DNA of 64,000 nucleotides from Dolomedes plantarius (lineage: Eukaryota > Arthropoda > Arachnida > Araneae > Dolomedidae): the NCBI GenBank assembly GCA_907164885.2, contig OU015495.1, positions 710,230 through 774,229 of the forward strand, given 5' to 3'. The notes under the pieces were generated by a model that did not search any database, had not been told where the DNA came from, and worked only from the letters and a program-made list of their open reading frames with translations. A program made the translations under genes and the position numbers. Shown piece after piece: positions 1 through 14,343 of this stretch. Within the stretch, counting starts at the first letter, position 1; the number at the start of each line of letters is the position of its first letter.

Positions 1-194
1 AAAAATGTTCTCGAAGACGTCGAGTAGCATATTTTTGAGTATTTGTGTGCTGCAATTATCAGAGATTTTTGGTTTAAATCTTGTGATTCGTATTTATGGA
101 TTTGTATTCTTCTGCATCCTACATGTTTTACGTAATCTTAACAACATATATGGATTCTTAAAGGTTCAGATAATTGTTACTTGAATATAAGTAC
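1..194 (-). other. Intron 10 of gene A, left edge
   Basis: Non-coding. It aligns with the intron just downstream of the gene B exon at 45694-45871 (about 45500-45693), so the tandem duplication extends past the left edge. Confidence 0.75.
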
Positions 195-372
195 CTTGGA
201 CGATGTCTTCCACATCTTGAGGATCCGCCAAATAGTTAGGGTCAATTACAGGAGGTATATATGGATTGGACGATCGTAGAGTGACGGTACCTCGACTCCT
301 GGGATGAAGGATTTGGGAAAAGCAAATCATTATTGGTTGATTTTCATACGGACCATATACTTGACTGTATAC
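195..372 (-). CDS. Gene A exon 10, start of GMC C-terminal domain
   Basis: 178 nt between acceptor AG at 373-374 and donor GTACTT at 189-194. It encodes a segment with [20 protein letters not shown] and [15 protein letters not shown], the usual start of the GMC C-terminal substrate-binding domain. It ends in phase 1, matching the next exon as seen in gene B (40442-40664). The matching B exon is 45694-45871, same length. Confidence 0.93.
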
Positions 373-3300
373 CTAAAATAGAATAATCTAATGTAACTAA
401 TTCTTATGAATTCATGAACGTGATTTTATGAATATTTTGACCTTGAATATGGATACCTTAATGAATAACCGCGAATTCCACAATAAATGTTTAAAGATCA
501 GATAATAATTTGATATATTTTCCACACATTATTTCGAGATCTGTGACGTAAAAAGTTAAATGTATAATAAACAGTTATTTATTTACCTGTGGCTTCAAAT
601 TCCATTGCTGTTGGGGTACTGTAGTAGAACCTTCAGAGAAATATATTTCATAATTTGGATAGTCTATTTTTGGATTTATCTTGTCATCAAGGAGGAATGC
701 TATATTCGATAGTCCTTCTACAGTCGAAAGCACACCTAAAGAAATCATTTTATTAAAAATCTGTATCTTTTGTTATATACGCGGGAAATAAAATACACTG
801 AAGTATTTTAGTCATATTTTTTTCTGTTTCTCCTCTCTGGGCTCAATTTTCATTGAAGCAAAATGTATTGAAGATCAACAAAAATTTCAATTTATATTAT
901 TACCTAATAAAAATACATGACATCGTCAAATCCCTACCTATGGTATTTAACACAAATCCTGGAAACTGTATCTAATACATAGGCACCTTAACATTAACTT
1001 TATATCTTTAAAGATTAGACTTTCTCACACTTCGAATTACAATTCTCCTAAAATTTTATGTTAGGAGAAATTTCATCAGCTAGAAGAAAAGATTCTTTTG
1101 TGCACGGAAATATGAGTATATTAAAGTTTGCTCATCACTGGTTCTCTAAACAAGCCGAATGCTGTTTACCTTTTAAAAACATTAGTCAACACTCAAACTC
1201 AACAGCAATTTTGTTCACAAGTAACTGCTTTTGTTCAAATCACTTAGAATTCTGTAATGATATAATGTCTCTACAACAATTCAAAAATTTACTGTTGTCA
1301 TGTGTACCGCCTTCCTTTAGACAGCAAAAGGAAGTTGGTACCCATGATTAAATGACAATGTTCCCTTACCTGTTCTGTTATGAATGAAACGTTTGATATT
1401 TCGATCGTCCGAAATCTTCTGAGTAAGTTCACGAATGGTTGGACTGAGGGAAAAATCAACTGTAGTTCCTCCGTGGTCTTGTAAATTTCGACCCACAGGA
1501 AGATCAGCATGAACAGGAATCTGTAGAGTATATGAAAAGCGATTAAAGATGGACGTTTATCTTTGTTTTCTAATTTCTTTCTACCAGTCGGTTCCGACTA
1601 TCCGTGAGCTATGCTGGAGCTGCTTTCGCTCTGCAGCCATCACTGGAGCTGGTTGTTGTTTATTTTACCGGAAGTGCAATGTTTAAGCGATGCTTCCCGC
1701 CTTGGCACTGAGCCAAAAATCCTCCTCACCTCCTCTCTTTAGTCCGAGCATAGGCAGCGTGTTGTGAACACGTAAATTTGTAACTCTCCTTAACTAATAT
1801 ATAAATAAAGATTTCCTTTTCTAGTAAGATTTAATAACGTACGCATTTATAGTGCACTACATCACTGGTTAGGTTTCATCATGCCAGGGGGGCATTTGTA
1901 ACAACGATAACAACGTAAGTTTTAAGCTTTTAGGCCTTGAAATATGCGACAAGACAAATAAAATATAAACACTAAAAGTTCATTCTTAAAACTTTAAAAA
2001 ATATTTCAGAAAAAATTAAATCTGAACACACAAGATTTAAAAAAAAAATTATCCACATTCATCTGAAAGAAAAAATTATTATTTTTTCTGACTTCTGACT
2101 AAACTAAGATTTAAAACATTTTGATGTGTTCCTATATTTACGGAATAAAATATTTTCCAAATAAATTTACGATCACACCGTATATACGACTACACTGTTC
2201 ATATATTTCTTTCTTTTAAACTGTTCAGACCACCTAATATTATTTATTTTCAGTTAAAAATATATTTTACACTTTTTATGTTAAATGAAACAACAGTCTG
2301 ATTTGACGAATCCTTTTTCATTTTCACTAACCTCGAAGCAACATTTCAGATTAATTCATTTCAAACTCAGACTGAAACATTTACCAAATACTTTTCTTAC
2401 TTAATCTCTGAGATTTGTTAATCTTTATGACTGTGTTGTAAATTCAAGTATTGAATAACTTTTTTCCTGCATTTCTCTGTTCAAAGTGTTCCAGTTAGAA
2501 GTGATTTTCCTTATGGGATCGGTAGGGTTTAAATTTGTATCCTTCCGTTATTGATAACAGGGGCTTAGGGCATCCTTGTATTCAGCGCGTGTGCATTCGG
2601 TACTGAGGATGTTCGGTCCAAATCTAGCCATGCACCATTTAATGCTCTAAACTGGGTATGGACACATTAAATCTATAGACATAAGAGTATCTCTGTGTCG
2701 TTTTTAGGATTGGGAAGACGGTATGAGCCCCCCAAATGTCGCTCATGGGCGACATCGTTCAATATTGCCTTGGCACCGGGCAAAAAGTCAGCCTCAGACC
2801 CATATGGTGCCCTCAAACCGTGATTTAAGCAGAAACCGACTTTCTTTGTCCTGCAGCCTGAAAGTGTCAATATTTATGAGAATTAGTAACAACAACATTT
2901 ATAATCATATAGATTCTCAAGTTCAACTTGCTTGAGGTAGGTTTATCTTTCAATACTCAAAGATTTTAAAAAAATTTTTGTAGTTCTAGGTTTTTTTTAA
3001 TCACCTCTATCACTGATAACCCTTAGTTTAATGATAATGTCTCCACTATCGTAGACTCTTAGTCAATAAACTTAACTCCTTGGGGTTTTCCTTCCTGCTG
3101 TAATATATATTCATATTTTACAGTAATCTCCTTTCAAATAAAATAAAAAACACGTGTTTGACAAGTACTCCCTTAGTGCTATAATTAATTTCTAACAAAG
3201 ACGATTTTTTTATTCTGTGATTCGGTTCATCGTGACGTAGATTGATTCTCAATTATATCTTTATTGGTAACTCTAACCGGAAATAACCTTTTCCTCTCTG

Positions 3301-6300
3301 ATTATGAATCAGCATCCTTGATGCTCATGTGTGCCCCATATTGTAGACTCATTAGTTGAAATTAAACTTTAAAAAAATCAGTAAATTATAATCATACAAA
3401 TAAAGTGTTTATAGCTTACATTGAATTTGCGCAGCTCATCTTTAGGACCAATGCCAGAGAGCATGAGCAATTGGGGAGTGTTAATGGCTCCGGCAGAAAC
3501 TATAACCTCACGCTTTGCTCGAATTCTGTACGTAGAGCCTTTGAAGTCAACTATTACTCCATTAGCACGGCGTCTTTTTATTGTGATCTATAGATAAAAT
3601 ATAAATCAATGAAGGGTAATGGTTATGGTAATAAGCAAATCAATAGAAAATATCTCCCTACGTAGCTTTTTATAAAATTCATTAAATTGAAGTGCAATAA
3701 AAACATTTGTTAAGGATTATATTAAACTTCAATGATTTGTTGTTAAACCACATAAACCATATAATAAACTGGTTATCAAAAATTAAGGAAAAGTCACAAA
3801 AATAGCGATTACTCAAAAAGTTACGCGTAGAATTTAATGAAACTTATACACATTATACAACACATAGGTAGCATAAAAAGAAATCGCCAGACTATTATGG
3901 TTTTATAGAAACTAGCATATGTATACAATGAACAAATCGGATGTGTCAGTTTGGTATAGGAAAAGTACCTTTAATATGGAGTATGATCCCCCCGAGAAGC
4001 AATACATCACATACAGAGATGTGTGATGCTATCAATTATGCGGTCTATGAGTTCGGTAGGAAGTGAGAACCATTATTCTTGCAAAGCAGTTGAAAGCGTG
4101 GCTTGGGTCCTAGGAGGAGGATTGAGAGCAGCTATATGTCGTCCTAAAGCGTCCCAAACATGCTCGATAGGATTCAGGTCCGGTGATCGAGCTGGCCACT
4201 CCATGTGCTTAATTGTTCCCTGCTCAAGATAAGCATCCACGATGCGAGCCCTATGCGGTCTCGCGTTATCGTCCTGTAGCACGAAAGCATCACCTATTGC
4301 CCAGGCATAAGGGCGCACATAAGCATCAATGATGTCATCTCTATAGGTGTGAGCATTCACATTTCCATGGGGAAAGACATGGAGGTCTGTGCGTCCACCC
4401 AAAGAGATAGCACCCCAAACACAGACACTGCCTGATCCGTATGCATCTCTTTCACGGATGTGTGATGGATGAAAACAAGTTTCAGGTTCTCTCCAAATCA
4501 AAATACGCCTACTATCGCTTTGGAGTCTAAACCTGGACTCACTTTTAAAGAGAACAGCCCTCCATTGATCACGCGTCCAGTGGACTTGTTGACAGGCCCA
4601 CTGAAAACGTTCCCGCCTAGGGCGTTATGTCAGCGGGACGGTTGGCTGGTCGCTTCACAAAAAGACCACCTTTGTGAAGCCTTCTACGCATGGTTGACGT
4701 TGATACCAACCTTCCGGATCTTGCAGCAAGGGAGGATCTGAGTTCAGACGGAGTTTCGGTTCTATTTCTTCGAGCGCATAATGACAAATATAGGTCATCG
4801 ACACTCATCGTAGCGTATGGCCTTCCTTTTCTAAACCTCCTGGATGCCGAATCCATGGTTAGAAATTGAATAAGTCTATGAACCACAGACGGACTCACAT
4901 TATCCCTCTGGCCACTTCTGTCTGACTTTGTCCTGCCTCTAGTCTCCCAATAGCTCGCCATCGCAGTTCTTCGGTCAAATGATGCCTGGAGGTCATTGTT
5001 ACAATTTGGCTATGCCAGATGTCTAATCTCAGCCTCGCAGCGACAATTTCCGCCTTGCTCTGAGACATGCACTTTTATGGTCCTCGCAAATGACGTATTC
5101 AGACTGCAGCGCCACTATTTTGCATAATGTAGTATTGTTCAGCGCCTTTTACTTTACATTCAAATTTTAAACAGATTCGCCCAGTTTTGAACGTGTTTTC
5201 CCTCTTTTTGTGATTTTTCTTAATTTTTTATAACTAAAGTATATCTGATATTTTCTTTATTGATTTAATTTTTTCAGGGATGTATTCCCAGCATTTGTAC
5301 ATTGAAAGAGTAGAGTTAGAACATGTACCTTTGATGGAAAATTTAAAGTATTTTGAGTATAGAATATATAGGTATTCTGCAGAGCACAAGACAAATAATT
5401 ATTATTAAATATTTATTATTAATCTCAGTACGAGAAGAAATTTTCTAAGCCGTGAATATTTCATTTAGAGCCATTTTATTACTAAATTGATACGTTGGAT
5501 ACCAACGTCCAGATTTTCTCAACAATACGCATTTGAAAATTTTCCTTTAATCGATCGCACATACAATGATATTAAATGCGTAAGTTTACCTTCCTAACAA
5601 AAGCATTCGGTAAAATATCTAGATTTGTCCTATTTTCCGCCGGCACCAAGTAAGCCTTCGCAGTGCTGCATCTCTGACTGTCCCTAAGATTTGCTTGTAA
5701 ATCATAAAATCCTGAAAAATAATATCATAATTAGCAAAAAATAAGAGCATTAAAAACAATTAAGGACAGTGGCTTCAGTAGGATTATTTTTAATAAAACA
5801 AATCTTCTCTTTGAATTTGTCCGTTTAAACTTAATGTGATATTCAACTTTGTTTCATCTGCAAATCTTTCGCAAATGAAAAGTAAAGTACTGTTCACATA
5901 ACTTCTAAAGTGAAGCGAAATGTCAGTGATAAAAATTTCAATCAATGAAAGGATTCGACTCAATAATGTCAACCGCTGAAGTGGACTCAATTTTAACTCT
6001 GGCGATACTCCGGCAGTAACTTTGCGCTACGCCCTAGAAACAATGGGAACAAGGCCTAACCGTTTAAGAACCTGCTGAAAACAGCTGAAAAAAAAAAAGA
6101 TTTTCCTATCTCCAAATTGCTAAATTCTACAGCATGTTACCTTTTACTAATTGTACGCTTTTATGGTATTAAAAAAGATCTTATTGCAAGGTAATAAATA
6201 CCAGTGGAGATAAAATGTCTATTGTGACAGTTTCTCCTCTTGTGTGGACAAAATTCATTATGTGTATCAAAAAATATTTTACAGCAATTTATGGGTATAA

Positions 6301-7857
6301 ATTAAAAAATTGTTTGTGGCATACTCACTTACGAAAGCAATTAGTTTGAAACTCATTAAATTCATATTCATTGCTTTGAGAAAAAATGAAATTCATAGTT
6401 AACAATTTCTACGTTAGTCGAATCTTTTAACTGTTAATTCGATAAGATGTTGGGAGGAGGCTTTAAAAACATATTCCTAAGAACGGCCATAATTAGTGAT
6501 CAAAGAAGTGATTTGAAAAATTATAGTAAATCCAAAAAAATAAATGTGAATCTTAATTCCATTAACATTACATTAAATTTTCTTTTCCAATTCACTGGAC
6601 TAAAAGGCTTAGCCGACTTTGCTAAGTTGCCTAAAGTTTCCTGACTGACTGTGATAAAATGCATTTACAATAATTCTGTCATGGTGATTTTTTTCATCTC
6701 TAGCCTTCATTGTATAGCTTATATTTTAGTAGAAAGGTTTCTTTAGCAATAAACCGTTAGGATGCAAGACTCAAAAATTCTTTCTCTCAGTCCTTTTTCT
6801 CTTATTAAATGATTTTCAGGACAAACATTCACATTTTGCTCTCTGAAGTTCATTTCCATCGTTAATATTCAAATTCTTTACCTGTCTGCCTCCTTGCGTT
6901 AGGATCAACAATTCTGTAACCCATTGATTTTGCAGCACGAAATATGGGTCTTTTTATTTCCGCTTCGTACCTTGGCTTCATGACAGTAATAGGTCCTCCA
7001 ACACCATGATAACCTACAAATGTAGATAATAAATAAATATAGAAATTTGGTGATAGGAAAGTAGACAAATATGGAAAACACAATGACTATCTCAACTCCG
7101 CTCCAGATTTTTGATGTTGGAGTTATTGTAAATTTTCTTAAGAAATATGAATAGAGAGAATTTATACAGTTAACTATTGGAAATGTCGTGAATTAAAATT
7201 TCTGTTTTTTTTCAACATTTCAGTTCTTTATCAGTAGCATTGTGAAATTAAAATGTGATCACAACACAGGTTTTGCAGAACTTGTATGTATTGATGGACT
7301 AGAAATTCAACAAGCTCTAAAGTCACTTTCTCTGTGACCACATTAGGGTATAGCTTAACAATAACCCCTAGCTCATGGTTAACTTTGCTGCATTTCCTCG
7401 CAAGTGTGGTGCAAAACTTCCTTTCAGTGACCAAATCAACAGTTTTCGTTAGCTAAAAGGGGCCTAACTTCCAATTATTCCACTTAGAGCAGCCGTGAAT
7501 CAATGATAGTTAAAAATGCAAAGCCTGCAATTGGCGCCATCTGGTTAAGTTTTTATGTTATTTTCTAATATCTAAAGAGCAGCAAAGAAAACTGGTATGC
7601 TGACTGTGAATATTTTTCTTCATGATCCTTGAAATGTATTAAACTGTAAATACTGGGAAGATTTTTTTTTAAATTCACCGAAGGCAATTAATTTTATTGA
7701 TCAAAATGAAGAATATATTGAACCCCTTAACTTAATTACGATCTGCCTCTGACGAAGAAAGTAGTTTTTGCTTTGGAAATTCGATCTGAGGTCCATCTGC
7801 CTATGTCATTGATAGAAATCTTTGAGATTATTTCTGTTCCGTAATTATTTTTACTAG

Positions 7858-7919
<62 letters not shown>

Positions 7920-9013
7920 AATCAAATTTCTATGTCATCAGGGTCAATAGATGGCAGCATGTCAAAGACCTCAGGAATAATGTAAGCGCATGCGCAATAC
8001 GGTAATGTGGACAACGGCAGAGAGAAGAAAAACGTAAAATGAATGGCATCTCACGTATACGGCGAGCCGCTAAGTACAGGTAGCCCTACAACACGGCATC
8101 TTACAACACGGTTTCGCTCTAACAGGATAAGATAAATTGTGGGAACCCTCGTATAACACTGCAACTTGTAACACGGTTTCACTCTAACACGATAAAAAAA
8201 TTGAGAAAATCTTTGTACAACACTGTACTTCTATAGCAATAGATAACATGATTTTTGTTTAACACATTTAAAAACTAAATTACCTTAAAATTATGACGGG
8301 AAAGAATAATGAACTATAGTGGCTTTACATGAAAATGTATATACAAATTATAGTTCATTCATTTATAACTCTTTAAAATTACAAGAAGGCCTAAGCTTAG
8401 ATGAAAATCTTGAATCATTTTTCCTGAATGCAGACCCTTCCGCTGAAAGAAGCCTAAAATTCAAAGGGAGCTGCAGAATTGTTTATCTTCATACCCTGAA
8501 TCTACAATAACCTTGTAAGAACCAGCAAATAAACCAAAATTACAAATTTTTTAAAGCGGATAGAAGGTGCAAAAAATCTAAATGAAGAGAAAGGTTCTGA
8601 AGGTGAAGATATCGTTCAATCGAAAAAACGTTCTCGTTTGATTGTACTAGGCAGTGATGAGGAAGAAATTTATTAAATTAAGGCCGCATTAAATGAAAAT
8701 AATATTTTTTTGTTTCTCTTCGTCTGTGTTATACATACATTTATAATTTTAATAAAAATTAAGTTGCTTATATGGAATTTTCAAAATGTGTGTTTTTAAT
8801 AGGTTTTCAGTACGTAACCCACCTTTTTGAACTGTCTCTGGGTCTCATATAACACGGTTTCACACAACACGGTATTTTCTAGGAACCTATCTACCGTGTT
8901 ATAGGAGGGTTACCTGTATTTTCAAATAAAATCTTTTGTTATTGTTTGTTATAGTAAAAGTTTATTATCCCCCACTCTCCAACGATAAGAAATTAGTTCT
9001 GAACTAAAGAGCT

Positions 9014-9069
<56 letters not shown>

Positions 9070-12000
9070 GCGTATATGTATCCATGAAATAATTCTCGAA
9101 ATTCTACGGAAGAAATTTAGCTCTAGTGTGGAAAATAAATAATACTTTTTAAAGAACAGAAAAACGTACCATCGGCAACGAATTCGGGATCTCTGTTATC
9201 TTCGAGTTTCTTGAAATAGGGCAGAACCTCTGCATAACTCCAGCCCTTGGCGCCCATAGCGACCCAGTCGTCGTAATCCTTTCGGTTACCTCGAACATGT
9301 ACACCACCATTTAATAAAGTGGATCCACCGAGACCTCTCCCACTGGGCCACGTTAATTGCTGCGAACATATGGATAGGAAGGTAAATATTTAGTTTCACA
9401 ATTGAAAATTGAATGACTGTAACTTATCAGACAGAAATCCCCGTCTTATCTGGAGTATCCTATAATAGTGGGATATGCTTAGAAACATACGATTTTGTCT
9501 GAAAACTAATTTCAGTGCGAAAATGAACACGAAAGTTTGCAGCAGTGAAACAATTTTGCCATGAAATTCAATGAAACAATAAAGTAATTTGAATGGGAAA
9601 AATAAGTAGTCTGGATTAAATGGAAGAATTTCGTTTCTTCCGTGCCAAATTTGAGAATATCAGTAAGAATGGCATTCTTCCATTGAACCAGGAAATTAAA
9701 TATGATACAGCTTCCCATAAAAATCTTCATGATCAACTTAAAACTCTGTATATTTCTTTTTCTATTGTTTTGATGCGTAACTATCTAAAATTTTACATAT
9801 TTTCGTTAGATTTTTTCGTTAGAAAATTTCGCCAAATTTAAGTATCCACAAAGTATCTCCAAACGGATTTCTCTTCTATCCTTTTTTTTAGGGGGGGGGC
9901 TTCCCCTTTTTAAAATTGTTTATACACTTTTACTTCTGTTTTGTGCAGGGACTACAGTTCATTTTCGTGTCAACGGTCCTCTTAAGAAACATTCATGCCT
10001 GACTTCTTTAAAAAATTTCGCAGTTAATCGCATTTGAAAGATTAACCCCCAAAACTTTCGAGAACAGATGAGTCTTCCACTGAATATTAAGTTATGTGAA
10101 CATAAATTAGAAAAGTAGTCAAGCGACTCTTATTTTAATCTAAGAGTAGCCTTAACTTCACTTCATTTCCTGTATACATGAAGTTAAGTTAACTAAAATT
10201 GTTTAATCTATTTTCGTAGAATAATTTTTTTCTTTACACACAAATAGAATTGAAAACCATTGCTCAATTGCTTAGCATGTTCCATGTGCAATTTTCTTTT
10301 ATGCAATTATCTTTTATGTCTTTGTTACCTAACCGTCTACTGGAAAAATATCAATCATTCCCAATTTATGTACAAATTAGTTTAAACGTATTATAAATGT
10401 ATTGTTTCTTCTGTTTAATATATCTGTGCATTATTTTTTGTCCTGTTCATGAAGAATTTTAATAGTTTTTGGCAATGTTTTAATTCAAAGCAATTTAAGG
10501 AGTAAACTATTTATTTTTATATTAGACAGCTAAAATACGCTTTATTGTGTTATATTTTAACAAATTTTAGATTATTTACTACGTTTTATTTTGAATTTGT
10601 CTTCCAGACGGTACTTTTCATAAAGCTTTTTTCTCTATATAATATAACAGAGGTGGGAAAGTTGAACAATGTTGAGAAACAATTTGGGAAAGTCTAATGA
10701 AGAGGTAAATTCAGACAAAGGTTAAATTTGATGTGAAAGAAATTTTAAGCGCGTTGTTTATTCTAGTGTTTTTAATAAATATATCATTCTCCAGTTCCTA
10801 GAATAATTATTTTTTTCCCATTTTAAATGTTTTAATACCTTTAATAATTTACTGTTTGACCGTTTTCTCAAACTATTCAAATGTGGGATATTTTGAGTTG
10901 ATGTAGTTCGTAGCCATTCAGTTAAATGTCCATTTGGCAACGTTGAGCGTTGCGTTATTTTTATCAACCTAAATGTAAAATACAAAGATACAGCTATAAG
11001 TTAAACGCTAGCTATACAAAATATGATTTAGAGGATAATTTATAAGACATTCTTGTGTAAGTTATCATTAAAGTATGATCCTCGAAATATGGAAAAAACC
11101 GTACTCAAAGTGATCAAGAGTGGCATAGATTTTTTGAGTCCTTTTTTGGCCGCCTGCGTAATATAACAAGGAAACATTAAACTTGATTGCCAAATTTACA
11201 AAAAGCCATAATGTGTAATGGCGTCCGTTACATCTGACATGTTCAGCAGATTGTGGTATGGACTTCGAACTACTGTCTGCGGGTTTTCCAACATGTCAGT
11301 AAGTGAGCTCACATTGGGTATTCGAGATAAATTGATGCACAAATTCTTCGCGCACATCATAAATAATTTAAACAAGTTTCAATCACAGACAATCTTTTAG
11401 AGGCCGTCAGTATTTCAGTGATTTTTTTCCAGGCTTATTTGTGCATTCGTGGAAAGCTTTCTTGGTGAATAAAACGCAAATAAATATGCGTAAATAAAAT
11501 TTAAATTAAAGAGTTTAATAAAACGCAATAATCATTGTTTCAAAGATACGGCATTCAAGTTTTTCTCCTTGATTATTTCCCTTGGAAGCTTTAAGACTCT
11601 AGGACTCATCGGTAAGTAGCCACACAATGTTTTGGTAGCGTAGTTCTTGTTTGTGGGTCACGGTTCATTTCTGAGAAAGTGATTAGTGTTTTAAGCGATG
11701 ATAAAATAAATAAATGTGGGTTGTGGGTAAAAATGACACAAATCAACAATATACACTGCTGGCCACCCAAATTGCAACACCAAGAAAGACAAGAGATATC
11801 ACAACAAAATTTATTTTGTAGATAACATGTTGACCAAGTATCAAATGATTAAATTTATAGACTTCTGTGAAGTGTGGTTCCTGCCAAAATCAGTAGCCAG
11901 AGTAGCCGCCATTGTTGGAGATCACCGCTGCCACACGCCTCGGCATTGATTCAAAGAGACTTTGGATGATTTCTTGGGGTACAGCAGACCAAGCAGCTTC

Positions 12001-14312
12001 CACACGTTGCCAAAGTTGATCTGCTGTGGCAGCTGGGGATGGAATATGGGTCAATCGTAGAGCAAACAATGACCACATGTTTTCTATCGGCGAAAGATCC
12101 GGAGAGCGGGGCGGCCAGGGAAGCAATTCAATCTGGCGATTGACGAAGAACCGTTGGACAATGCGTGCCACGTGTGGTCGCGCATTATCCTGTTAAAATA
12201 TGGATGTGGGCAATCCCTGAAGGTAAGGAAGGACAACTGGCTCCAACACCTCGGAGATGTAGCGCTGGCTGTTTAAAGTACCGGCAATGCGTACTAGAGG
12301 TGTGCGAGAGTGATATCCAATACCGCCCCATACCATAATACCCGGTGCAGGACCAGTACGGCGGTGCATAACGCAGCTGTTCAGCATCCTCCCTTCACGG
12401 TGTCTCCAGACTCGAATGCGACCATCGTGGTGTTGCTGACAGAAGCGTGACTCGTCAATAAAGACATTTTCATTCCATTCTGCCGTCCACATCATTCTGT
12501 CATCGCACCATTGGCGGCGGAGACGTCTGTGGTTCTGCGTCAAGGGTAGACAAAGCAATGGACGTCTTGCGGACAGACCACTCTGCTGTAAACGGCGTCG
12601 AATGGTACGCGCAGACACTGGATGATGCGTTACAGACTGCATGTGCTGTGCTATGGTTCGTGATGTGACTGAGCGATCTGTCACTGCCATGCGCACAATT
12701 TGCCTGTCATCACGTGAAGTGGTGCGCTGAGGTGGATGCGATCGAACACGCCGGTCCATCGTACCCTCCTGCATCCAACAATCACATATCCGCATTACAG
12801 TTGTTTGGTTTCGTCCAACACGACTATCGATTTCCCTGAAAGATAATTCACAATCTCGGTAGGCCACTATCCTTCCTCTGTCGAACTCGGATACTTGATC
12901 AAAAGATGATCGCTGTTTTCGACGAGGCATAATTGATCGTTTTTTTTTTAAAAAACCACAAGAAACACACAATTGCCGAACTTGAAATCGTCGAAATCTC
13001 CAAGCCTTAAATAGCGCTTTGAAGTGGCGCCAGAGGCGCGCATGATGTGCGTCTGCGCTGAAATTCTAATCATTTGCATATCTCACCTCCGCTAATGCAT
13101 GTTGTAAATTTCATGTTATTTGCATGTTTCCTTCAGGGTGTTGCATTTACAGTGGCCAGCAGTGTATTTCATGTTGTACTTACCCTGTTTATCAAACCTC
13201 GTCCAGTATATTTTTGTGGGGCAGTTTTGAACTGCCAGTCGAGGTCCGTGAACCAAAAGTTTCTACCAATAGCTAGAACATCGTTCAGTCTGGGTGGGGG
13301 TGGACCGGCCTCGAGCAGCAACACACTGACACACGGCACTTCAGAGAGACGTGCAGCTATCACAGAACCGGCAGTCCCGGCTCCAACTGTTGAAAAAATA
13401 ACAATGATACATCCATGAATAATACGATAGAATATATTTAAAAGAAAAAAGCCTGAAACCTCTTCTAAGCTTTGAACATTCTCAACGCTACAATCATCAG
13501 TAAGCATTCAGGATTTGGCAAAGTTCTGGCCTCTTTAGAATTCAAAGCGTACTGTTACGGGCACCTATAAGGATTATTATAATCTATATATATATATATA
13601 TAACAGTTCCGTAACTGACTGACTGACTCACTGACTGACTGACTCACTGACTGACTGACATACAACGCACAGACCAAACCACTGGACCTAAAGGGCTGAA
13701 ATTTGGCATGGCTATTCTTCTTATAGTGTAGGGGTGCACTAGGAAATATTTTTGAAAAATTATTCTTAGATTTTTTAAAATTAAATTTTTAATCTGTTTT
13801 AGTAACTTTTTTTAAGTTTGAATTTAAAATAATAACTTGAGGGTTATATAATTTATATCACGAGATAGATCATTAAAATTCCTTTAAAATTAGTTCATTT
13901 TCGAATCTTTTCCTCCATTTTCTGATTTTTGGTGAATTTTAAAGATTAATTTTTAGAATTTAATTTATTAAATTCTTATCACGTGATTTCTTTTTCTGGT
14001 ACTTTAAATAAATTTATCGTCACGTGCTTAACAACAAAATAGACAAAAAAAATTTTTTTTTCTTCTTGCTAATGCGGCAGACGATTGGACATTTATCCAA
14101 AAAAATATTAAAATACAATAAAAGATACTATGTTCCTCAAACTGTAGTATATTAACTGCACTATATTCTTTAGTATGTCCTATTACATTTAATTTGAATA
14201 TTTTCTTCTACATTATTTTGTCTATAAAAATATCCCTTACGATTTTTTTATAAATATATTTTTTTGTTTTTTTTACATCAATTGTATACATTGATCGTCG
14301 TATTTATTATAA

Positions 14313-14343
<31 letters not shown>

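Larger units (their letters stand above)
7014..9169 (-). other. Intron 4 of gene A
   Basis: Aligns with gene B 61378-64000 apart from insertions. It contains two (TA)n arrays (7860-7917, 9018-9066) and the Tigger-like element 8077-8916. The point near 7650 (ttaaactgtaaatact) is the empty site for the gene B Tc1 element 62037-63604. Confidence 0.6.

Noticed and set aside
1674..1892. Solo LTR in gene A intron 7
   Set aside because: It has an AATAAA and is specific to A, but no TG/CA ends with a target duplication were found.
2673..2935. Overlapping small frames in gene A intron 7
   Set aside because: The block is kept in gene B (about 54940-55130) but the frames are not, so it is not coding.
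13387..13507. Open frame upstream of the FAD motif starting [20 protein letters not shown]
   Set aside because: A pyrimidine-rich tract and AG at 13387-13388 mark an acceptor; exon 2 at 15265-15414 supplies the fitting upstream sequence, so this is intron.
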